64,000 bases of DNA from TMP-7 sp038212445 (GCA_038212445.1 JBBQUM010000022.1:62001-126000), one strand, 5' to 3'; numbered from the stretch's first letter, positions 17,959-28,035 are shown. Made by a program: numbers and translations. Notes: generated by a model not told the origin, from the letters alone.

Positions 17959-18376
17959 GTTCGTTGATCTGCGTCTGCCGGGAGGTACCAACAGTGTTCA
18001 CAGCCCCGCGCTCAGCTGGATCGCGTCCAGTGTGCACGTTTATCGATCACATGTGTAGGACCGGAAGTTCTGGAAGACATTGAGTCCGGTACTAGTCGTT
18101 GGGCCTGAGATGGTTGAGCGTGATGTTCGAACAATTGAAATCGTCGGGTAGAGCAGTTTGAGATGAGTGGGTTTGGCGGCAGTGTATAGGATTGACAACG
18201 GCGCACCAGGCGAACGAACTAGTACTTTCGAGACGCTTTGCGAGCCGCCGGTAATATAGACGCGATCAAGACTGAAGTGAAGACTCATAACATCAGATCG
18301 CTCCGCACCGCAGAACTTGTCGTCCATCCGTGTAAAGTGCAGGCTCTCCAACCGGGCAGGGTGATCCCAGATTCAT
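17959..18376. other. Divergent intergenic region, sugar transferase / PEP-CTERM gene
   Basis: About 420 bases between divergent genes. It should contain both promoters. I looked for -24/-12 elements, which accompany PEP-CTERM genes in other bacteria, and found no convincing TGG-N9-TGC match. Nothing else stands out. Confidence 0.4.
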
Positions 18377-19054
18377 ATGAGAGCGCTATTTTCGATATTC
18401 GGCAGCGTGGGAGCGCTCTTCCTTGTGCTATCGCCGGCCTCGGCAGAGAGCGTCGAGATGTATCTTGCCGGAGTTGGCAATAGCACGGTGATGGCGGGTG
18501 TCTACGTTAATCCTTATACAGGGACGGTTAACGGTAGAACGGCACTCCTGGTCTGTGACGATTACTTTGCGCATTCATACATCGCAGAGAAGTGGACTGC
18601 CACCGTTACTCGGTATTATTCAGATCTCTCGCAAACGAAGTGGGGGGCGACCTTCGGGGAGGCCGCAGCGAAGACCCTTTACGATGAGGCGGCGTGGTTG
18701 ACGACGCGCCTGCTCTCTGTTTACAGCGCAAACCCGACAGACAGTGAGCGCCTGACACAGTCGTACCTGTCGTTCGCGATCTGGACTCTTTTCAGCCCGG
18801 CAGCGGTGGATTCGCTGGCGGGGCCGGATAAGGACGTTGTGAACTGGTACATCCAGGAGGCGCAAACGAAGTACAAGCCAGGCTCGTACGGGGGATTCAC
18901 CATTCTCACACCGGTTTGTAATTCAAACTGCAGTGACCCGCCTCAGGAGTTTCTGATTGCAGACGCGCCGGAGCCGGCTAGTGGGATGCTGTTTGCGCTC
19001 GGTATCGCGGCGCTGGTGACGGTGCACGAGTTGAGGCGGAGGCACTCGGCCTGA
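18377..19054 (+). CDS. PEP-CTERM sorting-signal exported protein
   Basis: Secreted protein of 225 residues. The first 24 residues are a signal peptide ending ASA. The C-terminus is a textbook PEP-CTERM tail: P198-E199-P200, then a hydrophobic stretch of about 17 residues, then a basic end (ELRRRH). Such tails are cut by an exosortase and anchored or released with the extracellular polymer. No exosortase gene lies in the window, so that enzyme must be elsewhere. The mature domain contains VCDDYFAHS, found in PEP-CTERM proteins of the choice-of-anchor type, but its function is unknown. Confidence 0.85.
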   Translation: MRALFSIFGSVGALFLVLSPASAESVEMYLAGVGNSTVMAGVYVNPYTGTVNGRTALLVCDDYFAHSYIAEKWTATVTRYYSDLSQTKWGATFGEAAAKTLYDEAAWLTTRLLSVYSANPTDSERLTQSYLSFAIWTLFSPAAVDSLAGPDKDVVNWYIQEAQTKYKPGSYGGFTILTPVCNSNCSDPPQEFLIADAPEPASGMLFALGIAALVTVHELRRRHSA

Positions 19055-19231
19055 TTGATTCAGTTCTCGTTGTGCTTTACAGATTGAGAAGCTTGATGCC
19101 GGGCTCCGACGAGGTCTAGCTGATATGGGTTGTACGGAAGCGGCGTACGAGATTGACGACTCTGGACGCCGAGTTTTTGTTGCTGGTCGTGCAATTCAGC
19201 GATGACACACGATGGAACGGGCCGTCACAAC

Positions 19232-19450
19232 GGAGGCGCGCCGGTCTACCCGACGCCCTCTGGGCGTTGAAGGAGATACTCGTACCGTTTCTGTAGCGCT
19301 GGGGTGAGAGCGGGCGCCTGCTATTTGCTGGAAGGTCGGGAGCCTGCGACGCGCGCGGGCCGCTGGCCCAGGAAGAAGGACGGCGAGAAGGCAATTGTCG
19401 GGTTCTGGCGCACGCCGGGGTGAGCCGGGCGACGGTGCGGCGAGGATGAT
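19232..19450 (+). pseudogene. ISAzo13-family transposase relic (N-terminal fragment)
   Basis: No intact gene lies between 19055 and 19449. From about 19290, one frame reads RWGESGRLLFAG, then ARGPLAQEEG, and ends with VLAHAGVSRATVRRG and a TGA at 19448-19450. This resembles the start of ISAzo13-type transposases (L-x-x-R-R-x-x-A ... A-R-A-T-G-V-S-R-x-T-I-R-R-G). A TAG just upstream and frame changes show decay, and the catalytic part is absent. The call rests on one short motif. Confidence 0.4.
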
Positions 19451-20145
19451 TAATTTGCGGGGCTAGCGACGATCCTGATCTCGAGATGCCGCCCTATGAG
19501 ACACATTGCACCGCGCACGAGTTTGTAGGTGCCGAAACCGCGACCAGCACGCGATGTAATCAACGCGGCCCGACGATCGTAGCCGGTACGCTGAAGATCA
19601 GCCGCCTGGACGGAAAACCCGCCTTGCACCACCAGATTGGTCAATGTTTGGACATTCCAGGAAAACACATGGTGATTATTGTCATGGGGATTATAGCGGC
19701 GATACCGGCGCTCAAGCTCCAACGGTACGGTCAGGATCAGGCGACCGCCGGGTTTAAGAAGCCGGCGGATCTGCGACAGCACGGACAACGGATCTGGAAC
19801 GTGCTCCAGAACATGGTGACAAATAACTACGTTGAGCGAATGCTCTCCTAAGGCGTCAAGATCGGACGAGAACTCGATATTCGACGGCAGGTATTTCACA
19901 ACGGATTCGGCTACGTCAAAGCCGAGTCTCCGCGCGCATACCAAGCCGGTCAAATTCCAGCCGGTCCCTACGCCGTATTCAAGGACAACATCCTCGGGCA
20001 AGACAAAGCGCTGGAACTTGGCGGCTCGGGATGCGGCAACAAGGTTGAAGACAGGAGTTGACACTCCGTGTTTCTGGTTGTGGTAGTGGGCTCCACCGTC
20101 TTCGGTGTAATAGGAGAAGGGGGGCGCCAGTTTTACATCGGCCAT
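19450..20145 (-). CDS. Class I SAM-dependent methyltransferase
   Basis: A 231-residue methyltransferase of the Methyltransf_11/23 type. Motif I reads VLEYGVGTGWNLTGL near residues 53-67. The strand 4 region is LNVVICHHVLEHVPDP near residue 105, followed by LLKPGGRLILTVP. It is the last gene of the second polysaccharide operon and directly abuts the glycosyltransferase gene. It probably methylates a sugar of the glycan or its lipid-linked form. Confidence 0.75.
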   Translation of the reverse strand: MADVKLAPPFSYYTEDGGAHYHNQKHGVSTPVFNLVAASRAAKFQRFVLPEDVVLEYGVGTGWNLTGLVCARRLGFDVAESVVKYLPSNIEFSSDLDALGEHSLNVVICHHVLEHVPDPLSVLSQIRRLLKPGGRLILTVPLELERRYRRYNPHDNNHHVFSWNVQTLTNLVVQGGFSVQAADLQRTGYDRRAALITSRAGRGFGTYKLVRGAMCLIGRHLEIRIVASPAN

Positions 20146-21426
20146 TTAGAGCTTTCCTTCCAGGCTGTTATGACTTGTATTTGGGATCGCAACGTGATCA
20201 CCAGGGGGCCATGGGTCCGTGCGATCGGACGCACAGCAGGCGATGCGCTTCGACACGCAGGTTCTGGTTTGGGTCTCCACGTACCGGTAGAACTCATTAC
20301 GGCGGGGAGTAAGGCGATCGGCCGCAAACTCGCGTGCCCTGAGTAGATTGGCGTGAGACATCGCGGTCATTCGCTCGGGAGAGTCAAGCACTTCCTCGAT
20401 CTTTCTGGCGAGTGCCCTGGCGTCATTTGGCTGTACCAAATTGCTAGCAGAGAGCAATTCCGGGATGCCGCCGACAGCTGAGCCAATACAGGGGAGACCC
20501 CGAGCCATGGCCTCCACGAGGGCACGTGGCAGTCCTTCCTGCCTGGAAGGCAAAATGAACAGATTCGAGTCATCAAAGATCCGGCGCACGGGGAGTCCAA
20601 CAGGAAGCTGCCCAACAAACAGACATCGTTGATGCAGCCCGAGGCGCTGAGCGAGACTGCGAAGTTCCGCGAGAAACTGCCCTTCCCCGACGATTGTGAG
20701 TTCGATAGGCCGGCTCGGAGCAATGGCGGCGAGGGCGCGGATGAGAGTATCCGGCCCCTTGTACAGTTGCGCCAGGGTTCCAACGAAGAGCAACTTGGCA
20801 GGGCGCGTATTATGGTCAACTACTCGCGAGGAAGGAACAAAAGCATCGGGTCCAAGTTCGACATCCGAAACGCCGACCATCGCCTTCGGACACGGGTAAC
20901 GGCGTTGTAGGGCTAGTTCGGTAACGTAGGCGCTCGCTATCGCATTGCCGCAGCACACTTCCAGATCCCGCCGGAAGACGCGGCGAATAATGGGACGGAG
21001 CGAATGCCGAATGCTCCCCGGGGAGAACACGTCCCAGGGATCCCCGACAACTTCCGCAGCAAATGGACGACCGTGCCGGTGAAGATACCTGGCGACGTGC
21101 GTACCGATAGAGGATGGCACGCGAACGATGACGGCACCGCTATTCGCCAGGGCCCCTCTGATCGCGCGCCGCACGCCAGGATATTTGGTCGCGTACTGAA
21201 GCAGGCCCTGGAAATTTGGCACCGCGACAAACGACACTCCCGGGCCGTCCGCAGGTATTGATCCGGGCTCAGGCTCAGTGACCTCTCGAATTCGAGCCAC
21301 GACAAACACTTCATCGAACACATCGAGATAGCGCCGCCAGAAGGCATATGGGTTCGTCGTGACCGTCCAAACGGATCCATCCGGAGTTCGCAAAAAGCGA
21401 TGGTCGAGACTGATAGTCAGTTGCAT
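20146..21426 (-). CDS. GT4-family glycosyltransferase
   Basis: GT-B fold glycosyltransferase (426 residues). The C-terminal domain has LLFVGTLAQLYKGPDTLI, the nucleotide-sugar-binding segment, and the retaining-GT motif E-x7-E in RQEGLPRALVEAMARG near residue 300. Cytosolic, acting on a membrane-linked acceptor. It sits between a Wzy-like gene and a methyltransferase gene with no gap on the methyltransferase side. Donor and acceptor sugars cannot be deduced. The last 45 residues after the GT domain look unstructured. Confidence 0.85.
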   Translation of the reverse strand: MQLTISLDHRFLRTPDGSVWTVTTNPYAFWRRYLDVFDEVFVVARIREVTEPEPGSIPADGPGVSFVAVPNFQGLLQYATKYPGVRRAIRGALANSGAVIVRVPSSIGTHVARYLHRHGRPFAAEVVGDPWDVFSPGSIRHSLRPIIRRVFRRDLEVCCGNAIASAYVTELALQRRYPCPKAMVGVSDVELGPDAFVPSSRVVDHNTRPAKLLFVGTLAQLYKGPDTLIRALAAIAPSRPIELTIVGEGQFLAELRSLAQRLGLHQRCLFVGQLPVGLPVRRIFDDSNLFILPSRQEGLPRALVEAMARGLPCIGSAVGGIPELLSASNLVQPNDARALARKIEEVLDSPERMTAMSHANLLRAREFAADRLTPRRNEFYRYVETQTRTCVSKRIACCASDRTDPWPPGDHVAIPNTSHNSLEGKL

Positions 21427-21427
21427 G

Positions 21428-22840
21428 TTATTCGTGAAGACGCTCGGGTTCGCTGGGGAGAACCCAACGCGCGAAATTGCTCGAAGGTTCGGAGATGAGC
21501 CTGCGGGTGACAGCGTGTGGAGTTCCCCTTTCCAACGTCCGGTACCCTGACGCCGCGAACATAATCGCCGTCATCGGAATCCAAAATGATTCGGTATAGA
21601 TCACACCGCTAAATCCGACTGTTAAAAAGAACAGCAGGATAATCGCGGGCACAATCGTGCCACATCGAAGGGTACGCATGACATGGCGCAGAAGAGCCAC
21701 GAGGAGCAGTAGTCCTATGGGAATACCAACGAGGCCGAATTCGAGCATCCAATTCAGATATGTATTGTGAGAGTACAGTCTCCAAATACCATCGCGACCG
21801 ACCTCTCGGCCGCCGTATTCGGCGTAACCGCCGAGCGTTTTTTCAACGGCACCGGTACCGACGCCGGCGAACCAGCGATTATCATCCCACAGCACGTCCC
21901 AGCCGTAGTTCCAGATTTCGGTACGATGGCCGAAGGATCCAAGTGTGGCACTTTCATCATTCGCGATTCGATCTCTGACGCCATCAGTGAGTGACAGGCC
22001 TGTGGCCTCTTTAAGAACTGCGTCGCCTTGCCAGAGTGCTGCGGCGATTAGCATGCAGGTCACGCCGGATACGACCGCGATTCCGGGCGAACGGAAGCGG
22101 CGGAGGTACAAGGCGAGACCTACGACCACGAGAGCCGCCAACGCAGTTCTGGAAGCAGTCAACAAAACGCCGCATACCAGAATTCCGACGAAGAACCGGG
22201 CGACATAAGACGCCACCCCGGATCCCCGGATCCAGATATCCTCCCGCAGCAGCAAGGCCGCCAGTGCAAACTGGCAACCCACACCGTTTGGATTGGAGAC
22301 GGCGGTCTGTGTCTGATTGAGGAAGATACCGAAGCGGTGCCCTTCGAGCTGGGTGTAGATAAGTCCAGCCACGCCGCTGGCGATGGTTCCTGCGATCCAA
22401 GCTCTTGAGCAGAACCGTACGGGAGCACCGCTGCTTAAGGCTGCCATGACAGGAATAACTGATAGCCATGCCGCGGTGTGTATCATGCCGCGCCCAATCT
22501 CGCTCGAATCCGCCCAAAGCAGGCCGGCGCAAGATAGGCAGCATGCGAGTATATATGCGCCGATCGTGAGTCTTCTGGCAAAAGCTCGCCGCAGGTACAG
22601 CATGCCGATGATCATCGCGGGGATCCATATATAGAGATCGAACCTGGAGACGACCCAGTTCGTCGACGACAGATAGAGGGGCGCCATCTGCAGGATGCCG
22701 AACATGATCCACGATGTTGCACTCAGAAAGAAAGTGGACATCAAGAGCACGTTTTCCAATCGACACCCGATATGGGAGAGTGTTACCTCGTTAAAACGAT
22801 TCGGATTGGTGGCGTAGCTCATGCGTAAAGTGCGGACCAT
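21428..22840 (-). CDS. O-antigen ligase/polymerase family membrane protein (second Wzy-like)
   Basis: A 470-residue membrane protein with about 11 hydrophobic segments. A periplasmic loop near residues 330-375 holds WFAGVGTGAVEKTLGGYAE and LYSHNTYLNWMLEFG. The H-N-T-x-L-x-x-x-x-E-x-G pattern is the conserved core of the Wzy_C family. Its first codons overlap the end of the GT4 gene upstream by 22 bases. It probably polymerises the repeat unit made by this second operon. Confidence 0.82.
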   Translation of the reverse strand: MVRTLRMSYATNPNRFNEVTLSHIGCRLENVLLMSTFFLSATSWIMFGILQMAPLYLSSTNWVVSRFDLYIWIPAMIIGMLYLRRAFARRLTIGAYILACCLSCAGLLWADSSEIGRGMIHTAAWLSVIPVMAALSSGAPVRFCSRAWIAGTIASGVAGLIYTQLEGHRFGIFLNQTQTAVSNPNGVGCQFALAALLLREDIWIRGSGVASYVARFFVGILVCGVLLTASRTALAALVVVGLALYLRRFRSPGIAVVSGVTCMLIAAALWQGDAVLKEATGLSLTDGVRDRIANDESATLGSFGHRTEIWNYGWDVLWDDNRWFAGVGTGAVEKTLGGYAEYGGREVGRDGIWRLYSHNTYLNWMLEFGLVGIPIGLLLLVALLRHVMRTLRCGTIVPAIILLFFLTVGFSGVIYTESFWIPMTAIMFAASGYRTLERGTPHAVTRRLISEPSSNFARWVLPSEPERLHE

Positions 22841-23925
22841 TTCGGTAGGGCGCGGCTCATGTCGAAAGGTGATTGCTCAAAGCAGCCGGGTTCGAGGACC
22901 GGAGCTTGATTGTCCAGCCCGCTGCAAAGAGCCTGTGCCCAGAACTGATCCGAGTCACTTAGTGGCAGGCAGCGAACGCTCCCGAAGTAAGCCGCGATTT
23001 CACGACAGCCCGCCAAGTCACTGACGTAGGCAGGCGTACCCGCGGCCGCGGCTTCCAACACTGCGCCCGGGAGCCCCTCCCATAGGGACGGTAAGATCAA
23101 CAGATCGGATGCACGCAGCAGACGAGGCACATCCGACCGTGTCCCTGCAAAGCGAACATGGTGGCTGATTCCCTCGCGGGTCAAGTAGGTCCGCAGGACC
23201 GCGTCGATGGATTCTTCGCTTCGTCCGGCCAGGATCAGATATGCGTCGGGCTTAAGGTGCAGCAGTTCCTTAAAGATTTGTAGTAGGCGTAGGTGATTTT
23301 TGGCTGGGTCCATCCGCCCGACGTGCAAGCACACTTTCGCGTCAAGGGGAATATTGAATTCGGAGCGCACGCCGGCCGGGTCAGGGACTACCTGGTAGGT
23401 ATGAGGATCGAGGCCGTTATACAAGACTTCACAGCGTGGATCCGGCTTGGGCCCGCGCGGCCATACAGCGGAGAGGGTACCCTGACTGACGGCGAGGATG
23501 CACGTTGCATAGCGGTCGATCCATTTACGCAGGGCCCATCGTTGGAGGCGCCGGCGCAGGCTGTCGGGCTGTCCATCGTGGGTAGTCCTGAAATGATTGA
23601 TCCGAATAGGGACGCGCTCGGCTGCCGCGAGCCGCAGTATGTAGCCAGAGGCGAAATGGACGTGCGAGTGGACGGCATCGTAATGGCGGCGCCGCAACAG
23701 GGCCCGGAATTGGTGGCCAAACTTATAACCCAACGAGATATGGTGGACCTCTCCGCCGAGGGATTCGATTTCTGAGTCGAGCTCACCGGCGAGTCCCGAC
23801 AAAGCGCAGAAATCGAAACGAAGCTCAGTGCGGTCCAGTCGCCGGAGAATATCCAAAGTTCGCAACTCCGCGCCGCCACGCTGCATTCTGCCGAATATGT
23901 GAAGGACTCTCCTCTGCTGTTTCAT
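22819..23925 (-). CDS. GT4-family glycosyltransferase
   Basis: Glycosyltransferase of 368 residues starting MKQQRRVLHIFGRMQRGGAE, the N-terminal signature of GT4 enzymes, where the GG loop binds the donor phosphate. The C-terminal half has CLHVGRMDPAKNHLRLL and the E-x7-E motif in SLWEGLPGAVLEAAAAG. It overlaps the CapK-like gene upstream by four bases. It likely adds an internal sugar of the repeat unit. Confidence 0.86.
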   Translation of the reverse strand: MKQQRRVLHIFGRMQRGGAELRTLDILRRLDRTELRFDFCALSGLAGELDSEIESLGGEVHHISLGYKFGHQFRALLRRRHYDAVHSHVHFASGYILRLAAAERVPIRINHFRTTHDGQPDSLRRRLQRWALRKWIDRYATCILAVSQGTLSAVWPRGPKPDPRCEVLYNGLDPHTYQVVPDPAGVRSEFNIPLDAKVCLHVGRMDPAKNHLRLLQIFKELLHLKPDAYLILAGRSEESIDAVLRTYLTREGISHHVRFAGTRSDVPRLLRASDLLILPSLWEGLPGAVLEAAAAGTPAYVSDLAGCREIAAYFGSVRCLPLSDSDQFWAQALCSGLDNQAPVLEPGCFEQSPFDMSRALPKWSALYA

Positions 23926-25265
23926 TGCCGAACCACCTGCTCGAGCTTGCCTTGTCTTGTTAAGGGAATCGACGACATCCAGCGCACACTCAGTGAAACT
24001 GTGCCGGTTAAACGAATGATGGTACGAATCAATTCCGATTCACGGGAGTGGCTCATCTGCTTACCTTTAAACCGCAGTTCCAGAGCGCTACCTGACGAAG
24101 CGACCTGAAATTGCTCGATCTCGCCATATTCCTTGAACAGGTGATTCCAGAAGAGACAGTTGATTGTTTTGCCGTTCTGAAGTTGGAGAAGGCCGGCGCT
24201 GCGGCCCTGTAGGGAGCTTATCGAGCGGATTCCCGATTCGTCCAAATCTGTTGCCAAATACTCGGCCAAGTCGCCAATGTCATATCGCAAGAAGGGCGTT
24301 CCGCGGCAGACAAGGCTTGTGACGACCACGCGTCCAGTCTCGCCGGGGAGCGCGGGCGTGCCATCGAATCGGAGGATTTCGACGAATAAGAGAGGGCGAA
24401 CGATAGAGAGAGATGAATCCTTGTTCCTCTGGAAGGCGATCGCCGAAAACTCCCGCCCGCCGTAGCAGTTCAGTAGCGGAGTGCCAAAGACGCGAAGGAA
24501 CCGGTCCGCCTGTTGTTCGAAAAGCATTTCGCCGCCGTTCCAGGCAACACAGTCATTGCCGTGAGGCAAGGAGAATGCCTCGGCTTCAAGGCGGCGTGCG
24601 ACAAAATCCAACATGCTAGTGAAGCCTGTAATGGCAAATTTGCGATGCGTGCACGCAAACCGCCTAACTACGTCCACGGTGCGGGAATCGAGCGAATAAC
24701 CGGCAACCAGGGTCTCGTTACGGAACCTGGTGGACACGCGATTGCCCAACCTTCTCTGGTGGCCGATGTCACGTTCTGAACCCCAGACGGTGATGGTGGG
24801 CATGCCCGGCACCCAGCCCATGCTGATGCGGGCGTAAGCTCTCGACGCGGCGCAGGCCAACAGCATCGCGTGGTCATGCAGGTAGGGAGTGGGCTCACCA
24901 GTTGAACCTCCGGTTGAGGACGGTGCGCCATCGACGCCTATTTCATGCAAGCGCGCCGGATTGAAATCCCCTCGCAAGCATGACTTAGTAAGGATGGGCA
25001 GGGCTGGCCACAACTTCCACAATTCCAGTGGGTCCTGGATCCGCGCAGCTTCTCGCCACTCCGGGATGCTGTCTTTTCGATTGCCGAAATACTGTATCTG
25101 GGCCATCAATTTTCCAGCCAAGATTTGCCGCGCCCGTGTTCCGTCGGCTTGCTGGAGATCGTCGATTTCCCGCCAGGTCTTCCGCATACCGCGAGCGGCT
25201 ATGTAACCTTTCCAGAGAATCCGGCTCAACATACTGTGCTCCGAAGAGATGCGTCGAGCTCGCAA
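23922..25265 (-). CDS. CapK/phenylacetate-CoA ligase-like adenylate-forming enzyme
   Basis: Resembles CapK and coenzyme F390 synthetase-like proteins of the ANL superfamily, frequent in capsule loci. The glycine-rich P-loop-like motif is SSTGGSTGEPTPYLHD near residues 117-132. The A5-type segment is NCYGGREF and the A7-type segment is RYDIGD near residue 338. At 447 residues the family length is met, but the small C-terminal lid is short. It could activate an acyl or amino acid that a neighbouring transferase places on a sugar. The substrate is unknown. Confidence 0.78.
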   Translation of the reverse strand: MRARRISSEHSMLSRILWKGYIAARGMRKTWREIDDLQQADGTRARQILAGKLMAQIQYFGNRKDSIPEWREAARIQDPLELWKLWPALPILTKSCLRGDFNPARLHEIGVDGAPSSTGGSTGEPTPYLHDHAMLLACAASRAYARISMGWVPGMPTITVWGSERDIGHQRRLGNRVSTRFRNETLVAGYSLDSRTVDVVRRFACTHRKFAITGFTSMLDFVARRLEAEAFSLPHGNDCVAWNGGEMLFEQQADRFLRVFGTPLLNCYGGREFSAIAFQRNKDSSLSIVRPLLFVEILRFDGTPALPGETGRVVVTSLVCRGTPFLRYDIGDLAEYLATDLDESGIRSISSLQGRSAGLLQLQNGKTINCLFWNHLFKEYGEIEQFQVASSGSALELRFKGKQMSHSRESELIRTIIRLTGTVSLSVRWMSSIPLTRQGKLEQVVRQ

Positions 25266-26695
25266 TGCCCGACCCAGCCAGACGGCGGTAGCGACGAATG
25301 CGGGAACGTTTCGGCTAGTTCGTGGGCATCCAATGATCCCGCTTCTGTGATGACTCGAAGTCTATCCGCGTCTAGCGCCTGCGGCAGCGGCGCTCTGAGG
25401 TGGAGGAGTTCACGGATGATCGGCAACCTCGCCGGATCGAGCCCCATGAGGATTGCGTGAGCCCAATCCGCGGCGATGGAGCTGGCGGCCATGGTCAATA
25501 TGCCGAGTGGCGCAGGGGATGGTTCCAGTGGGCCTTCGCCTTCGCCGGCGATAATCGCGTCGGTGATGTTCAAAACATGGCGTGCGGGAACGGTGGACAG
25601 TTGACCGTTGGCCAATCCGAAATAGGCAATACGATTGAGGTCGAGAACAGTACGCCAGATAGTATCGTTTCCATACCAGGAGCCTTCGAAGAACCGGTTA
25701 CCGCTCGCGAACTTTGCCATGCGCAGCGTTGCGGTGGCCGCCTTGAACAGGAACGATCTGGCGAGGTAGCCATGGCGTTGATTAGCCGAATCGAGTAGCG
25801 CTTCGGCAGCGGCCTTGGTGTAGCTCGACCTTGGGTAGCAGTCGCCTGCATCGTCAGAACCGCCTAAGCGGTGGTGCGGCAAATAGGACTTGTGCCCGTT
25901 GACGCCGACGAAGTTCTTCAGGGCGCCTGTCAAACAGGCTTTCCGATGCGTCTTAAGCTTCGGGAGATTGATGACAACGGCAGCGTCCAACAATTCCCGG
26001 GCAACGAGATACTGATGCCGGCCAGGACAATGCGTAGCTTCGACTGCCGAAGGATTGTACATGGTGACCCGAAACCGTGTGGTGGGGCCGCTAACAGGCT
26101 CCAGAGCGCTCTCACGGCCGAGATCGAACAACACATAGTCATCCGCTTTGCGTCCCAGATTACTAACAGCTGGCTGATTTCCGGTCCCGTCTCTTCGCAC
26201 CATTCGAAGGTCGCTCACGGTTATGCGGGTATCTCCGGAGAACGCGCGCGCCAGCGTGTCCAGCGACAGCCGTGTCAGAATTTGCTCAAAGTCACAGCCC
26301 TGCACCGGAGCGTCGGCGATTATTACGTGATCGGGCTTGGCTTTGCAGGCATATGCGAGTACCGCCTCGATAACGGAGTTATGAGTGACAACGCAATCAT
26401 TACCGAAGCCAGCGATGTTTTCATGTATGACCCAATTCGGCTTAAGCAACACGGTTGATCCGGGAAGGATGAAAGAGCCGAGTGGATTCCAATCACGCGT
26501 TCCGAATCGACTAGAATCCAGCTTGCTCGTGCTCATTAATTGGCGGAGCAAGAACAGGCTCGACGTGCGTACGACTTCTGACCCTAGTTCGGGCGCTTCA
26601 AACTCACGGGCACTGTACTTGCCTTCGCCCGCGGCCAGATAAACGTTATTCGGTGATAGAACTTGGTCGATTTGATCCATGTTATTCTCACTCAT
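25226..26695 (-). CDS. DUF362-domain protein
   Basis: A 489-residue DUF362 protein, a family with no settled function and often linked to iron-sulfur proteins. Here no Cys-rich ferredoxin part is visible. Conserved family stretches are VLLKPNWV near residue 80, NLPKLKTHRKACLTGALKNFVG near residue 250, and LNITDAIIAGEGEGP near residue 385. I place the start at ATG 26695, which overlaps the stop of the flippase gene. A longer frame from 26824 lies wholly inside that gene and is not needed. It overlaps the downstream CapK-like gene by 40 bases. Confidence 0.75.
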   Translation of the reverse strand: MSENNMDQIDQVLSPNNVYLAAGEGKYSAREFEAPELGSEVVRTSSLFLLRQLMSTSKLDSSRFGTRDWNPLGSFILPGSTVLLKPNWVIHENIAGFGNDCVVTHNSVIEAVLAYACKAKPDHVIIADAPVQGCDFEQILTRLSLDTLARAFSGDTRITVSDLRMVRRDGTGNQPAVSNLGRKADDYVLFDLGRESALEPVSGPTTRFRVTMYNPSAVEATHCPGRHQYLVARELLDAAVVINLPKLKTHRKACLTGALKNFVGVNGHKSYLPHHRLGGSDDAGDCYPRSSYTKAAAEALLDSANQRHGYLARSFLFKAATATLRMAKFASGNRFFEGSWYGNDTIWRTVLDLNRIAYFGLANGQLSTVPARHVLNITDAIIAGEGEGPLEPSPAPLGILTMAASSIAADWAHAILMGLDPARLPIIRELLHLRAPLPQALDADRLRVITEAGSLDAHELAETFPHSSLPPSGWVGHCELDASLRSTVC

Positions 26696-28035
26696 ATGGT
26701 GTGGTGAGGCGTTCTCAGGCGCGATTCGACCAGAAACAGATACACCAGCATCATCGAAGCGGCCACCGCCACGATTGCGTACGCGGCGCCCGCTGAACCC
26801 CAAATTGGAATGAAGCCGAAACACAAGGCAGTTGTCAGGGCTACAGACGCAACGTGCACCGGTAGTTGCACTTTAAGGCTTCGAACCGCCGTTAAAGCCA
26901 TCCCCAAGACAGTGCCACCAAACTGGAACGCGCTGGCGGCGAGCAGGACCGAGAGGGTATAGCTGCCCTTTGCGTAAATGGGACCGTAGGCCAATCGCAG
27001 TAGATCCCGTCCAAACGCGATTCCGAGCAAGCAAGCCACGAAGCCAAGGGCGCAAACGGCGAAAGTCAACCGGTAGATCATCGAACGCAGCTCATGTACG
27101 GCGTTGTCATGCCATAGCCGTGCGAAGCGAGGTGCAGCCGACTGCACGACGGCTGATACGACAATGTTTCCGGCGACGGTAACATACGCGACTGCGGCGA
27201 ACACACCGACCTCGGCCTCTCCTCTATACGCCTGCAGAAAATAGCGGGGCAGATTGGCGCTGACCGAAAGAAGCGCAGCGATTACGCCGAGCGGCGCGGC
27301 CAGACGGACAATTGCACTTACAGTGGGTCGGAGCGCGAACGGACCAGACGGTTGCCCGTTTTGCACACCGGCACCTACCGCCCTAGCCGCCGGCACGTCG
27401 ACAAAAATGACCATAAGCGATTGCGCAAGAGCCATGGTTAGGATGCTGAGGGTCAGACTATTAGTGGCGAATGCTACTGCCGCAAACGACCCGGTACTCG
27501 CGATTCCACGCATGATTAGGGAGATCGCGATGCGACGCATGTTTCCGACGCGGTGAAGCGCTCCATGACAGATATCAGAGAGACTTTCAGTACACTTCAC
27601 GGTTGTTACAGCCAAGATAATCACGCCCATTTGACGCTCCCATCCGCTAAACGCGGATGCACAGGCAACCGCTGCGACGGCAGCGATCAACGACAGGCAG
27701 CGCACGAAGGCGTACTGGGCGAAGGTAAACTCAGCTTTGGTGTCGGTGGCCTGAAGCGAGCGGAGTTGCAAAGCGCAGAGTAGGAAGATGGGAGCTGTGA
27801 AGGCGAGGGACAAAGCATAACGTCCGACTGCCTCGACATGGAAATGGCGGGCGAGAAGGGCTAGGATCAGCCACTGGCAAGCCATGTAGCCTGTGTTGCC
27901 TGCAAGGGTCCAGAGCGCATTTACTCGCACACTGGCAACGCTCATACGGAGCGACGCTTTCGCGACGGGTTGTGCGGCCATGTGATGCGGTGGGCGGGGA
28001 TCGTCGATCTTACGAGACTTTGTTGAGCCGGCCAT
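26692..28035 (-). CDS. Polysaccharide flippase (Wzx/MOP family)
   Basis: Membrane protein of 447 residues with about 12 hydrophobic segments arranged as in the MATE/Wzx (MOP) superfamily. It would move lipid-linked repeat units to the periplasmic face. The first 30 residues are polar. Internal Met 31, directly before the first membrane helix, is an alternative start. It is the first gene of the second polysaccharide operon, and its stop overlaps the DUF362 start (ATGA). Confidence 0.8.
   Translation of the reverse strand: MAGSTKSRKIDDPRPPHHMAAQPVAKASLRMSVASVRVNALWTLAGNTGYMACQWLILALLARHFHVEAVGRYALSLAFTAPIFLLCALQLRSLQATDTKAEFTFAQYAFVRCLSLIAAVAAVACASAFSGWERQMGVIILAVTTVKCTESLSDICHGALHRVGNMRRIAISLIMRGIASTGSFAAVAFATNSLTLSILTMALAQSLMVIFVDVPAARAVGAGVQNGQPSGPFALRPTVSAIVRLAAPLGVIAALLSVSANLPRYFLQAYRGEAEVGVFAAVAYVTVAGNIVVSAVVQSAAPRFARLWHDNAVHELRSMIYRLTFAVCALGFVACLLGIAFGRDLLRLAYGPIYAKGSYTLSVLLAASAFQFGGTVLGMALTAVRSLKVQLPVHVASVALTTALCFGFIPIWGSAGAAYAIVAVAASMMLVYLFLVESRLRTPHHTI

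Noticed and set aside
25226..26824. Longer DUF362 gene starting at 26824
   Set aside because: The extra 43 codons lie inside the flippase gene; the ATG at 26695 overlapping the flippase stop is the natural coupled start.
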